Shown: positions 6,414 to 12,538 of the stretch, piece by piece | Layout: each line of letters starts with the position of its first letter | Position numbering within the stretch: the first letter of the stretch is position 1 | From: Nocardioides sp. | GTDB lineage: Bacteria > Actinomycetota > Actinomycetes > Propionibacteriales > Nocardioidaceae | Direction of reading: 5' to 3' | Assembly (NCBI GenBank): GCA_030452025.1 | Contig: JAKDNC010000043.1 | Coordinates: 1 to 12,538, forward strand | Length of the DNA stretch: 12,538 nt | Notes under the pieces: generated by a model | Told to the model about the DNA's origin: nothing | Database searches by the model: none | The model's input: only the letters and a program-made list of their open reading frames with translations | Translations under genes and position numbers: made by a program

Positions 6414-7085
6414 ACCGGCGGCCCCGGCCGCTGTGGTGGCGACCATCACGGCGGTCATCGCGGCTTGTGCGGCGGCCACGGCTTCCTTGACTGCCTTGGC
6501 CGCCCACTCGCCCTCCGAGATCTCCTTGGCGCGGGCCTTCACCTGGCGACCCGGGGTGCCCTGGTTGTCGACGGTGCGGTGGGCCCGGTCCACCGAGTGG
6601 AGCAGGGCGATCAGGGCCGCGGTGTGCTCGTCGGGGGTGACCCCGTTGATCAGGGCAGCGCTGATCTCGCGTCGCCCCTCGTCCTCGTGGCCGGAGTCGA
6701 CGGCCGGCCAGCGCTTGCGGGGGAACAGCCCGAGGACCTTGTCCTCGTCGAGTCGTACGACGCCGCGCTCGACGAGCCCCGCGAGCAACCGGTCCTTGAG
6801 GCCTTTGCCGATCCGGTTGACCAGGTCTTGGGCGGTGCGTTCCTTCTCTTGCACCGTGTGGAGGCCGTCGCGCAGTACGTCGCTCTCCGGCCGACGACCA
6901 TCGGTGAGGACCTGCACCTTGGCGGAGGACCACGCGCCGGCCTTGCGGACCTCGAGGTTGCCGGACATGGCCAACTCAAGGAGCACCGCACCGCCCAACA
7001 GGGGGTCGTAGTGCGTCGATTCGAGGCGGCCGGTCTCGTCGTCGAGGAGGAGCAGGAGGACGTCTTCAGCGATCAGTGTCGTCAT
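6402..7085 (-). CDS. GPP34 (GOLPH3/VPS74) family phosphoprotein
   Basis: Predicted 227-residue peripheral or cytoplasmic protein of the GPP34 family. Eukaryotic members (GOLPH3, Vps74) bind phosphoinositides and Golgi glycosyltransferases; actinobacterial members are common but their role is unknown. The N-terminus shows the characteristic LIAEDVLLLLLDDETGRL opening, then LLGGAVLLELA with a short strand pair (GNLEV, AKVQVLTD). A long helical region follows (ERTAQDLVNRIGKGLKDRLL, LVERGVVRLDEDKVLGLFPRKRW), then a helix containing PDEHTAALIALLHSVDRAH. The last 30 residues are a low-complexity Ala-rich tail that could be an amphipathic or membrane-associating segment. No signal peptide. ATG 7085 is supported by the family N-terminus and by a TACGGT box exactly 7 nt upstream, again suggesting a leaderless mRNA. 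Divergent from metG across 85 bp and convergent with the amidase. Confidence 0.88.
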   Translation of the reverse strand: MTTLIAEDVLLLLLDDETGRLESTHYDPLLGGAVLLELAMSGNLEVRKAGAWSSAKVQVLTDGRRPESDVLRDGLHTVQEKERTAQDLVNRIGKGLKDRLLAGLVERGVVRLDEDKVLGLFPRKRWPAVDSGHEDEGRREISAALINGVTPDEHTAALIALLHSVDRAHRTVDNQGTPGRQVKARAKEISEGEWAAKAVKEAVAAAQAAMTAVMVATTAAGAAGAGS

Positions 7086-7092
7086 GACTCCG

Positions 7093-7098
7093 ACCGTA
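7093..7098 (-). promoter_or_regulatory. -10 element of the GPP34 gene (leaderless)
   Basis: The minus strand reads TACGGT (TANNNT pattern), ending 7 nt before the ATG at 7085. I found no recognisable -35 box. It shares an 85 bp divergent region with the metG promoter. Confidence 0.4.
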
Positions 7099-7158
7099 GC
7101 GCAGACCAGACACAGCGCTGCGAGCCAAACCGGTGCGCGTGGGCGACCGTCGTACTCC

Positions 7159-7164
7159 TAGGAT
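7159..7164 (+). promoter_or_regulatory. -10 element of metG (leaderless)
   Basis: TAGGAT is a strong match to the actinobacterial -10 consensus and ends 6 nt before ATG 7171, placing the transcription start at or next to the first base of the start codon. No GGAGG-like sequence precedes the ATG. No clear -35 hexamer is visible 16-18 nt upstream. Confidence 0.6.
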
Positions 7165-7170
7165 TCACTC

Positions 7171-8979
7171 ATGAGCAAAGTCCTGTCCGCAGTCGCCTGG
7201 CCGTACGCAAACGGCCCACGCCACATCGGCCACGTGGCCGGTTTCGGTGTGCCCTCCGACGTTTTCAGTCGCTACATGCGGATGGCCGGCCACGATGTGC
7301 TCATGGTCTCCGGGACCGACGAGCACGGCACCCCGATCCTGATCGCCGCGGACGAGGCCGGGCTGACGCCCCAGGAGCTCGCCGATCAGAACCACCGGAT
7401 GATCGCCGAGGACCTCACCGCGCTCGGCATCTCCTATGACCTCTACACGCGGACGACGACGCGCAACCATTACGCCGTGGTGCAGGAGATGTTCCGTGGC
7501 GTCCACGAGAACGGGTACTTCGTCGAGAAGACGACGTACGGCGCCATCTCGCCGTCGACCGGCCGCACCCTGCCCGACCGCTACATCGAGGGCACCTGCC
7601 CGATCTGTGGCTACGACGGCGCGCGCGGCGACCAGTGTGACAGTTGTGGGAACCAGCTCGACCCGCACGAGCTGAAGGACCCGAAGTCGAAGATCAACGG
7701 GGAGACGCCGGAGTTCATCGAGACCCAACACTTCTTCCTCGACCTGCCGGCGCTGGCAGATGCCCTGACCGAATGGCTCGACGAGCGCGAGGCATCGGGG
7801 ACCTGGCGGCCCAACGTGATCCGGTTCAGCCAGAACATCCTCAAGGAGATCAAGCCGCGGGCGATGACCCGCGACATCGACTGGGGCATTCCGATTCCGC
7901 TCGAGGGCTGGCAGGACAACCCCACCAAGAAGCTCTACGTCTGGTTCGATGCCGTGATCGGCTACCTCTCAGCCAGCATCGAGTGGGCGCGGCGTGGCGA
8001 TGACCCCGAGGCCTGGCGGGCGTGGTGGAACCCGGCGTCGGATTCTGGGGAGGAGGCGTTGTCCTACTACTTCATGGGCAAGGACAACATCACCTTCCAC
8101 AGCCAGATCTGGCCGGCTGAGTTGCTGGCCTACTCCGGCAGGGGCGACAAGGGTGGGGGCCTGCACGCCTTCGGTCACCTCAACCTGCCCACCGAGGTGG
8201 TCTCCAGCGAGTTCCTCACCATGGAGGGCCGCAAGTTCTCCTCATCCAAGAGGGTCGTCATCTACGTCCGCGACCTGCTCTCTCGCTACCAGCCCGACGC
8301 GTTCCGCTACTTCGTCGCCTCCGCCGGTCCCGAGAACCAGGACTCCGACTTCACCTGGTCGGAGTTCGTGCGCCGGACCAACGACGAGTTGGTCGCCGGC
8401 TGGGGCAACCTGGTCAGCCGGACCGCCACGCTGATCGCGAAGAACTTCGGTCAGATCCCGCCCGCGGGTGAGTTCACTGTCGAGGATCGTCGCCTGCTCG
8501 ACCTGGTCGAGGGGACCTTCCCGGCCGTGGGCGACCTGATCGCAGCGCACCGGCAGAAGCAGGCCATCGGCCAGGCGATGCGCGCCGTCGCCGAGGTCAA
8601 CAAATACGTCACCGACTCCGAGCCCTGGACGCTCAAGAGTGAGGACCAGCGGGAGCGGCTGGGCACGATCCTGCACGTGCTCGCGCAGTGCGTGGTCGAC
8701 CTCAACCTGATCCTCTCGCCGTTCCTGCCATTCTCGGCCAACGCGATTCATGCGGTCTTCGGTGGCACCGGTGAGGTCCAGCCGATGCCGCGCATCGACG
8801 AGGTCGACGATCTCGACGGGGGAGCGGGCTACCCGATCATCACCGGTGACTACACAGGTGCACGTGCTTGGGGGCGGTCCCCGCTGCAGGTTGGCACGCC
8901 CATCTCCAAACCCACTCCGGTGTTCACCAAGCTCGACACCGCCGTGGTCGATGAAGAACTCGCCCGACTCGGCGGCTGA
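7171..8979 (+). CDS. metG: Methionyl-tRNA synthetase
   Basis: Class I aminoacyl-tRNA synthetase that charges tRNA-Met with methionine in the cytoplasm. The 602-residue product has a Rossmann catalytic domain with HIGH at 18-21, the substrate loop GTDEHGTP at 48-55, and a connective domain with a four-cysteine zinc knuckle (Cys143, Cys146, Cys156, Cys159). WFDAVIGY lies at 258-265, and the second catalytic loop reads KFSSSK (355-360) in place of KMSKS, a variant I recall from other actinobacterial enzymes. A helical anticodon-binding domain occupies about 375-550. There is no C-terminal Trbp111-like tRNA-binding domain. It is longer than the approximately 519-residue M. tuberculosis enzyme, consistent with the zinc-containing MetG1 form. 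ATG 7171 is set by the family N-terminus and the TAGGAT box. The hydrolase gene follows after 12 bp. Confidence 0.97.
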   Translation: MSKVLSAVAWPYANGPRHIGHVAGFGVPSDVFSRYMRMAGHDVLMVSGTDEHGTPILIAADEAGLTPQELADQNHRMIAEDLTALGISYDLYTRTTTRNHYAVVQEMFRGVHENGYFVEKTTYGAISPSTGRTLPDRYIEGTCPICGYDGARGDQCDSCGNQLDPHELKDPKSKINGETPEFIETQHFFLDLPALADALTEWLDEREASGTWRPNVIRFSQNILKEIKPRAMTRDIDWGIPIPLEGWQDNPTKKLYVWFDAVIGYLSASIEWARRGDDPEAWRAWWNPASDSGEEALSYYFMGKDNITFHSQIWPAELLAYSGRGDKGGGLHAFGHLNLPTEVVSSEFLTMEGRKFSSSKRVVIYVRDLLSRYQPDAFRYFVASAGPENQDSDFTWSEFVRRTNDELVAGWGNLVSRTATLIAKNFGQIPPAGEFTVEDRRLLDLVEGTFPAVGDLIAAHRQKQAIGQAMRAVAEVNKYVTDSEPWTLKSEDQRERLGTILHVLAQCVVDLNLILSPFLPFSANAIHAVFGGTGEVQPMPRIDEVDDLDGGAGYPIITGDYTGARAWGRSPLQVGTPISKPTPVFTKLDTAVVDEELARLGG

Positions 8980-8991
8980 GGGGAGGCAGAC

Positions 8992-9879
8992 ATGGCCCTG
9001 CACCCGGATGCGGCGCACGCGGTGGCGAAATACGCCGCAGGAACCAAGGTGTTCAGCCCCGGCTACGACATCGCCACGGCCCGGGAACAGGCCCGCGCCG
9101 TGACGAGGCAGGAGCGCAAGGAGCCGGTGGCCGAGGTGCGCGACCTCGACGCTGACGGAGTCCCGTGCCGGTTCTACGGACCGCCGGGGTGCGAATCGCG
9201 CGCCCTGATCATCCACCTGCACGGTGGAGGCTTCGTCTTCAACGACGTCGAGGTCCATGACGGGTTCTCGCGCCGCCTGGCCAACCGCAGCGGCATGGCC
9301 GTGCTCAGCATCGGCTACCGCCGGCCGCCGGAGCACAGGTTCCCAGCGGCGCCGGACGACGTCGACACCGTGCTGGGCTGGCTCGACCGCGTGGGTGAGT
9401 TCGCTGGCGCTGACGTCTTTGTCCACGGCGACAGTGCCGGCGCCAACCTCGCGCTGGTCGCGGCGCTGCGCCACCCCGGCCGGTTCGCGGCCGTGGCTCT
9501 GGTCTACCCGTTCCTCGACCCGACCGCCGGCTTCGACTCCTACCGTGACGCCGTCGGGTTCGACGTCCGCGAGGCGGACTGGTACTGGCGTCAGTACGCC
9601 GCCACGGAGGCTGACCTCGAGAATCCGGACCTTGCCCCCCTGTTGTCCGACAATCTCGACACGTTGCCGGCGACCCTGGTCGTCACCGCGGAGCACGACC
9701 CCCTCCGCGACGAGGGGGAACATCTGGCTCACCGGCTGGGGGAGGAGGGCGTGGAGGTCGTCGCGGCCCGCTGCCTGGGCATGGTGCACGGCTTCTACCG
9801 TCATCCGGAAGCCTTCGTGGCCGCCGAGCCGTTGATGCGGCAGGTCACAGGATTCCTGCAACAGCACAGCGGCTCCTGA
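8992..9879 (+). CDS. Alpha/beta hydrolase, HSL (hormone-sensitive lipase-like) family
   Basis: Predicted cytoplasmic carboxylesterase or lipase of 295 residues. It carries the HSL oxyanion motif HGGG (77-80) and the nucleophile elbow GDSAG (146-150) with Ser148. The acid is probably Asp236 (EHDPLRDEGE) and the base His266 (MVHGFYRH), giving a complete triad. Also typical are YRRPPEHRFPAAPDD (109-123), the hallmark before the second half of the HSL fold, and an N-terminal helical cap (about 1-45). There is no signal peptide. ATG 8992 follows a strong Shine-Dalgarno GGGGAGG (8980-8986) with about 5 nt spacing. The 12 bp gap from metG implies co-transcription with it, but the substrate cannot be deduced and I see no biochemical link to the synthetase. 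Confidence 0.93.
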   Translation: MALHPDAAHAVAKYAAGTKVFSPGYDIATAREQARAVTRQERKEPVAEVRDLDADGVPCRFYGPPGCESRALIIHLHGGGFVFNDVEVHDGFSRRLANRSGMAVLSIGYRRPPEHRFPAAPDDVDTVLGWLDRVGEFAGADVFVHGDSAGANLALVAALRHPGRFAAVALVYPFLDPTAGFDSYRDAVGFDVREADWYWRQYAATEADLENPDLAPLLSDNLDTLPATLVVTAEHDPLRDEGEHLAHRLGEEGVEVVAARCLGMVHGFYRHPEAFVAAEPLMRQVTGFLQQHSGS

Positions 9880-9900
9880 GTGTCCATACCCGGCATCTGT

Positions 9901-9906
9901 CAGAAT
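9901..9906 (+). promoter_or_regulatory. Possible -10 element of rpiB (leaderless)
   Basis: CAGAAT (four of six matches to TATAAT) ends 7 nt before ATG 9914. No Shine-Dalgarno sequence is seen between the hydrolase stop and the start codon. The 34 bp gap also allows read-through from metG, so this promoter is tentative. Confidence 0.35.
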
Positions 9907-9913
9907 CCCTGCC

Positions 9914-10420
9914 ATGCGCGTTCACCTCGGATCCGACCACGCCGGTCTTGAACTCAAGGACCACCTCCTCAACTGGCTCGTCGAGCAGGGCCACGAGGTC
10001 ATCGACCACGGCCCCTTCGTCTACGACGCCGTCGACGACTACCCGGTGTTCTGCCTGCGGGCGGCCGAAGGTGTCGCCTCGGAGCAGGCCGAGGGCGTCG
10101 CGGCCCTCGGCGTCGTCATCGGCGGGTCCGGCAACGGCGAACAGATGGCGGCCAACAAGGTCCGGGGCATCCGCTGCGCCCTCGCCTGGTCGACGGAGAC
10201 GGCGGAGCTGGCCCGCGAGCACAACGACGCCAACGTGATCTCGGTGGGCGGCCGGATGCACACCGTCGAGGAGATGACCGACTTCATCGGTGCCTTCCTC
10301 GCCACACCGTTCTCCGGCGGCGAGCGACACGCGCGTCGCATCGCCCAGCTCGCCACCTACGAGACCGAGGGTGAGCTGCCGCCGCTGCCGGAGTCGGCCC
10401 TCCGCGGCCCGGATGCCTGA
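9914..10420 (+). CDS. rpiB: Ribose-5-phosphate isomerase B
   Basis: Interconverts ribose 5-phosphate and ribulose 5-phosphate in the non-oxidative pentose phosphate pathway. The 168-residue protein is a LacAB/RpiB fold: the N-terminal MRVHLGSDHAG with Asp8 and His9 is the phosphosugar-binding start, GGSGNGEQMAANK (70-82) is the anion-hole loop, and GGRMHT follows later. It belongs to the mycobacterial-type subgroup in which a glutamate (Glu76, equal to Glu75 in M. tuberculosis RpiB) replaces the catalytic cysteine of the E. coli-type enzyme. The C-terminal extension past residue 150 (ETEGELPPLPES) resembles the mycobacterial one. ATG 9914 is the only start fitting the family N-terminus. Its last codons overlap the nei start by 8 bp, so the two are probably translationally coupled, and the rpiB-nei pair is conserved in mycobacteria. 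Confidence 0.96.
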   Translation: MRVHLGSDHAGLELKDHLLNWLVEQGHEVIDHGPFVYDAVDDYPVFCLRAAEGVASEQAEGVAALGVVIGGSGNGEQMAANKVRGIRCALAWSTETAELAREHNDANVISVGGRMHTVEEMTDFIGAFLATPFSGGERHARRIAQLATYETEGELPPLPESALRGPDA

Positions 10421-11267
10421 GGGGCACACCCTCCGTCGTCTTGCCGACGAGATCGACGGGGCGTTCTCGGGGAGATCTGTCCGGGTCTCCAGCCCGCAGG
10501 GCCGGTTTGCCGCTGAAGCCGCGCTGGTCGACGGTTCGTGGCTGATCGAGGCCGACTCGGTCGGCAAGCACCTCTTCATCGAGTTCGAGGGGGAGCGGTT
10601 CGTCCACGTCCATCTCGGCCTGATCGGGAAGTTCGACGTCCACGCTGGGGTCGACGAGATCCCGCCCCCGGTGGGTCAGGTGCGGCTGCGCGTGGCCGCG
10701 GGCGGTGACCGTGGGGCGTCGTACGCCGATCTGCGCGGAGCGACGCAGTGCGACCTGATCACGCTCGAGCAACGCGAGGCCATCATCGCCCGGCTCGGTC
10801 CCGACCCGCTGCGCGCGGACGCGGACTTCGACCAGGTCTGGCGACGGATCTCCCGCAGCCACAGGCCGATCGGCGACCTGTTGATGGACCAGGGGGTCAT
10901 CGCAGGAGTCGGCAACGTCTACCGTGCCGAGGTGCTCTTCAGGCAACGGATGGACCCGCTGCGGCCCGGCAGGACGTTGCGCCGCAGCCAGGCACGAGCG
11001 ATCTGGGACGACCTCGTCGAGCTGATGCGGCTGGGTGTGCAGACCGGACGGATCGACACGGTCCGCCCCGAGCACATGCCGGAGGCAATGGGACGCGAAC
11101 CGCGCAAAGACGACCACGGCGGTGAGGTCTACGTCTATCGTCGGCACCAGCAGCCGTGCCACGTCTGCGGAAGTGTGGTGCGGACCCGTGTGCTGGTCGG
11201 ACGCAATCTGTTCTGGTGTCCGCGCTGCCAGCCGAAGTTCCGATCCAGGGCAAGGGAGGACGGGTGA
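10413..11267 (+). CDS. nei: Fpg/Nei-family DNA glycosylase (endonuclease VIII-like)
   Basis: Base-excision repair enzyme that removes oxidised bases and nicks the abasic site. The 284-residue product begins Met-Pro-Glu-Gly-His; after Met removal Pro2 is the Schiff-base nucleophile and Glu3 the general acid. Lys52 (GKHLF) fits the conserved beta-hairpin lysine. The helix-two-turn-helix region is at about 155-182 (GVIAGVGNVYRAEVLF, Asn168). The C-terminal zinc finger uses Cys249, Cys252, Cys269 and Cys272, with Arg264 as the probable DNA-phosphate contact. PEGHT at the start, not PELPE, favours the Nei over the Fpg/MutM branch. By gene order it matches M. tuberculosis nei (Rv2464c). ATG 10413 is fixed by the required N-terminal proline and lies within the end of rpiB; the stop overlaps the phosphatase start by 4 bp. 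Substrate preference is not readable from sequence alone. Confidence 0.95.
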   Translation: MPEGHTLRRLADEIDGAFSGRSVRVSSPQGRFAAEAALVDGSWLIEADSVGKHLFIEFEGERFVHVHLGLIGKFDVHAGVDEIPPPVGQVRLRVAAGGDRGASYADLRGATQCDLITLEQREAIIARLGPDPLRADADFDQVWRRISRSHRPIGDLLMDQGVIAGVGNVYRAEVLFRQRMDPLRPGRTLRRSQARAIWDDLVELMRLGVQTGRIDTVRPEHMPEAMGREPRKDDHGGEVYVYRRHQQPCHVCGSVVRTRVLVGRNLFWCPRCQPKFRSRAREDG

Positions 11268-12376
11268 GTGCAGTGAAGCACCCGGTCCGTGCCCACCTGT
11301 CGCCCCGTCGCAGGGAGCTGCGCCGCAGTTGGCTGATGCTGACGCGTCGCCTGCGGGCCACCGAAATGCTCGTCCTGCTGGGCCTGGTCGCGCTCACGAT
11401 CCTCTGCGGTGGACTGTTCATGGTGGCGCCCGACTTCTGGCCAGTCACCCTGGTGATCCTGCCGATGATGCTCGGCGGCATCTTCCTGGGCCCCCGCCAC
11501 CTGCCCTGGTTCCTCGTGTTCCTCCTCGCGGTGCTCGCCTTCGCCGTCACCCAGCAGCCACGGCTGAGCCCTCGAGTCATCGTCGCCGTGATCGTGCTCT
11601 TCCTGCTCGGCTTCATCACCCTGCTGGGCTCCTTCCGGCGCTCCCGACTCGGGGTCGCCGGTGCGCAGGGGGAGTCCATGCTGGTCGACCTTCGTGACCG
11701 GATCCTCAGCCAGGGGACACTGCCCGAACTGCCGGAGAACTGGCACGCTGAGTCGGCCCTGAGGTCGGCAGGAGGGTCGCCGTTCGCCGGAGACTTCGTC
11801 GTGGCCTCACGGGTCGAGGGCGCAGCACGACTCGACCTGGTGGTGGTCGATGTCTCGGGGAAGGGGGAGGATGCCGGAACCCGCGCGCTCCTGCTCTCCG
11901 GTGCCTTCGGGGGGCTCCTCGGGGCGCTGACGGCCAGCGAGTTCCTCCCTGCGGCCAACGAATACCTGTTGCGCCAGGACTGGGACGAGGGGTTCGCCAC
12001 GGCCATCCACCTGACCGTGGACCTCGAGACCGGGGACTTCAGCGTCTTCTCGGCGGGGCATCCACCCGCCGTACAGTTGCTCGCGGGATCCGGCCGCTGG
12101 ATCGTGCACGAGTCCAGTGGGCCGATCCTGGGCCTCATGTCGGACGCCGAGTTCGTCGTCGTCCACGGGCATCTCGGCCCCGGGGACGCGGTGCTGCTCT
12201 ACACCGACGGCCTCGTCGAGACACCCACGCGGGACATCAGCCTGGGCATCGACAAGCTGCAGGGCCGCGGCGAGCGGCTGCTGCGCCACGGGTTCGACGG
12301 TGCCGCGCGCCGACTCATCGAGTCGCTGGGCTCACGTCAGGACGACCGGGCCCTGCTGCTCCTGCACCGTCGCTGA
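11264..12376 (+). CDS. Membrane-anchored PP2C-type (SpoIIE/RsbU) serine phosphatase
   Basis: Predicted 370-residue metal-dependent protein phosphatase with its catalytic domain in the cytoplasm. A basic N-terminus (RRRELRRSW) is followed by four probable transmembrane helices at about 35-55, 59-76, 80-96 and 104-124, then a short linker. The SpoIIE/PPM domain (about 160-368) shows FAGDF (Asp177), DVSGKG (Asp196), SAGHPP (263-268), LLYTDGLVE (Asp315) and the terminal QDDRALL (Asp360/361), the usual Mn/Mg ligand positions. There is no HAMP, GAF or PAS module, so any sensing would be by the membrane segment itself. GTG 11264 overlaps the nei stop in a GTGA junction and has GGAGG at 11255-11259. 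GTG 11273 is an alternative. Family members often dephosphorylate anti-anti-sigma (STAS) proteins; no such partner is present here, so the target is unknown. Confidence 0.9.
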   Translation: MSAVKHPVRAHLSPRRRELRRSWLMLTRRLRATEMLVLLGLVALTILCGGLFMVAPDFWPVTLVILPMMLGGIFLGPRHLPWFLVFLLAVLAFAVTQQPRLSPRVIVAVIVLFLLGFITLLGSFRRSRLGVAGAQGESMLVDLRDRILSQGTLPELPENWHAESALRSAGGSPFAGDFVVASRVEGAARLDLVVVDVSGKGEDAGTRALLLSGAFGGLLGALTASEFLPAANEYLLRQDWDEGFATAIHLTVDLETGDFSVFSAGHPPAVQLLAGSGRWIVHESSGPILGLMSDAEFVVVHGHLGPGDAVLLYTDGLVETPTRDISLGIDKLQGRGERLLRHGFDGAARRLIESLGSRQDDRALLLLHRR

Positions 12377-12477
12377 TCGTCGCTCACGCGGCCGCCCGGA
12401 TTGGAACGGAAGTTGTCGGATATGGCACCATTGCGCCGCACCCCGAGCAGTTCTCCGGAGCCGTTCTGTGGGCGCAT

Positions 12478-12538
12478 GCGGATGTAGCTCAATGGTAGAG
12501 CCTCAGTCTTCCAAACTGATTACGCGGGTTCGATTCCC
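12478..12538 (+). tRNA. tRNA-Gly(UCC), 3' end outside window
   Basis: The cloverleaf is readable from the 5' end: acceptor strand GCGGATG (12478-12484), TA, D-stem GCTC/GAGC with loop AATGGTA, anticodon stem TCAGT/ACTGA (12503-12507, 12515-12519) and loop CTTCCAA with anticodon TCC at 12510-12512. A 4 nt variable region, the T-stem strand GCGGG and T-loop TTCGATT follow. The window ends three bases into the 3' T-stem, so the closing acceptor strand is not seen. It reads GGA (and possibly other GGN) glycine codons. The 101 bp before it hold no gene and no promoter I can support. Confidence 0.95.

Noticed and set aside
8242..9915. A 557-codon minus-strand open frame opposite metG and the hydrolase
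   Set aside because: It is in codon register with both plus-strand genes, so the same GC-driven absence of TTA, CTA and TCA explains it. The product is low-complexity and resembles nothing known.
10939..12138. A 399-codon minus-strand open frame opposite nei and the PP2C gene
   Set aside because: Ser/Arg-rich, low-complexity translation with no domain, spanning two well-supported genes on the other strand.
12377..12477. Promoter elements for the tRNA (TTGGAA at 12401, TATGGC at 12421, GGAAC at 12403)
   Set aside because: The TTGGAA-TATGGC spacing is only 14 nt and GGAAC has no GTT partner at about 18 nt, so none makes a credible promoter.
1..12538. Mobile elements, CRISPR arrays, prophage or toxin-antitoxin genes
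   Set aside because: No transposase or integrase motifs, no spaced repeat arrays, and no compositional break visible by eye; all substantial gaps are under 150 bp.

Overview
High-GC DNA from an actinobacterium, most likely a Nocardioides-like member of the Propionibacteriales (inferred from recalled family likeness and gene order, not from a search). Signs: almost only G/C at third codon positions, GTG starts, short gaps with overlapping starts and stops, and several genes whose start codon lies 6-7 nt after a TANNNT-type -10 box (leaderless mRNA). The order DUF5130 / pepN / mycothiol-dependent DsbA-like oxidoreductase / rpiB / nei matches what I recall of Mycobacterium tuberculosis Rv2468c-Rv2464c, with the same relative strands.

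Layout. 1-904 (-): 5' part of an MscS-type mechanosensitive channel, cut by the window edge. 966-1710 (+): a small secreted or membrane protein overlapping a DUF5130 (TPM-like) gene. 1736-1779: a strong two-way terminator hairpin. 1810-4368 (-): aminopeptidase N. 4369-4509: divergent control region with a near-consensus SigH/SigR-type promoter. 4510-6395 (+): DsbA-like oxidoreductase with a monothiol CPFA site, then a secreted peptidoglycan amidase. 6402-7085 (-): GPP34/GOLPH3-family protein, convergent with the amidase. 7171-9879 (+): methionyl-tRNA synthetase and an HSL-type alpha/beta hydrolase. 9914-12376 (+): tightly packed rpiB - nei - membrane PP2C (SpoIIE-type) phosphatase. 12478 to the end: tRNA-Gly(UCC), cut by the window edge.

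How the genes work together. Most genes are chromosomal housekeeping genes. I see no mobile element, CRISPR array, toxin-antitoxin pair or phage gene. The most coherent theme is thiol and oxidative stress: a SigH/SigR-type promoter appears to drive the mycothiol-linked oxidoreductase, and an oxidised-base DNA glycosylase lies downstream in the same ancestral block. Relative to the mycobacterial order, the block is opened between the oxidoreductase and rpiB by amidase, GPP34, metG and hydrolase genes. I found no clear undescribed system. The best leads are the predicted stress promoter, the monothiol active site, the repeated leaderless promoter layout and the coupled small-membrane-protein/DUF5130 pair.
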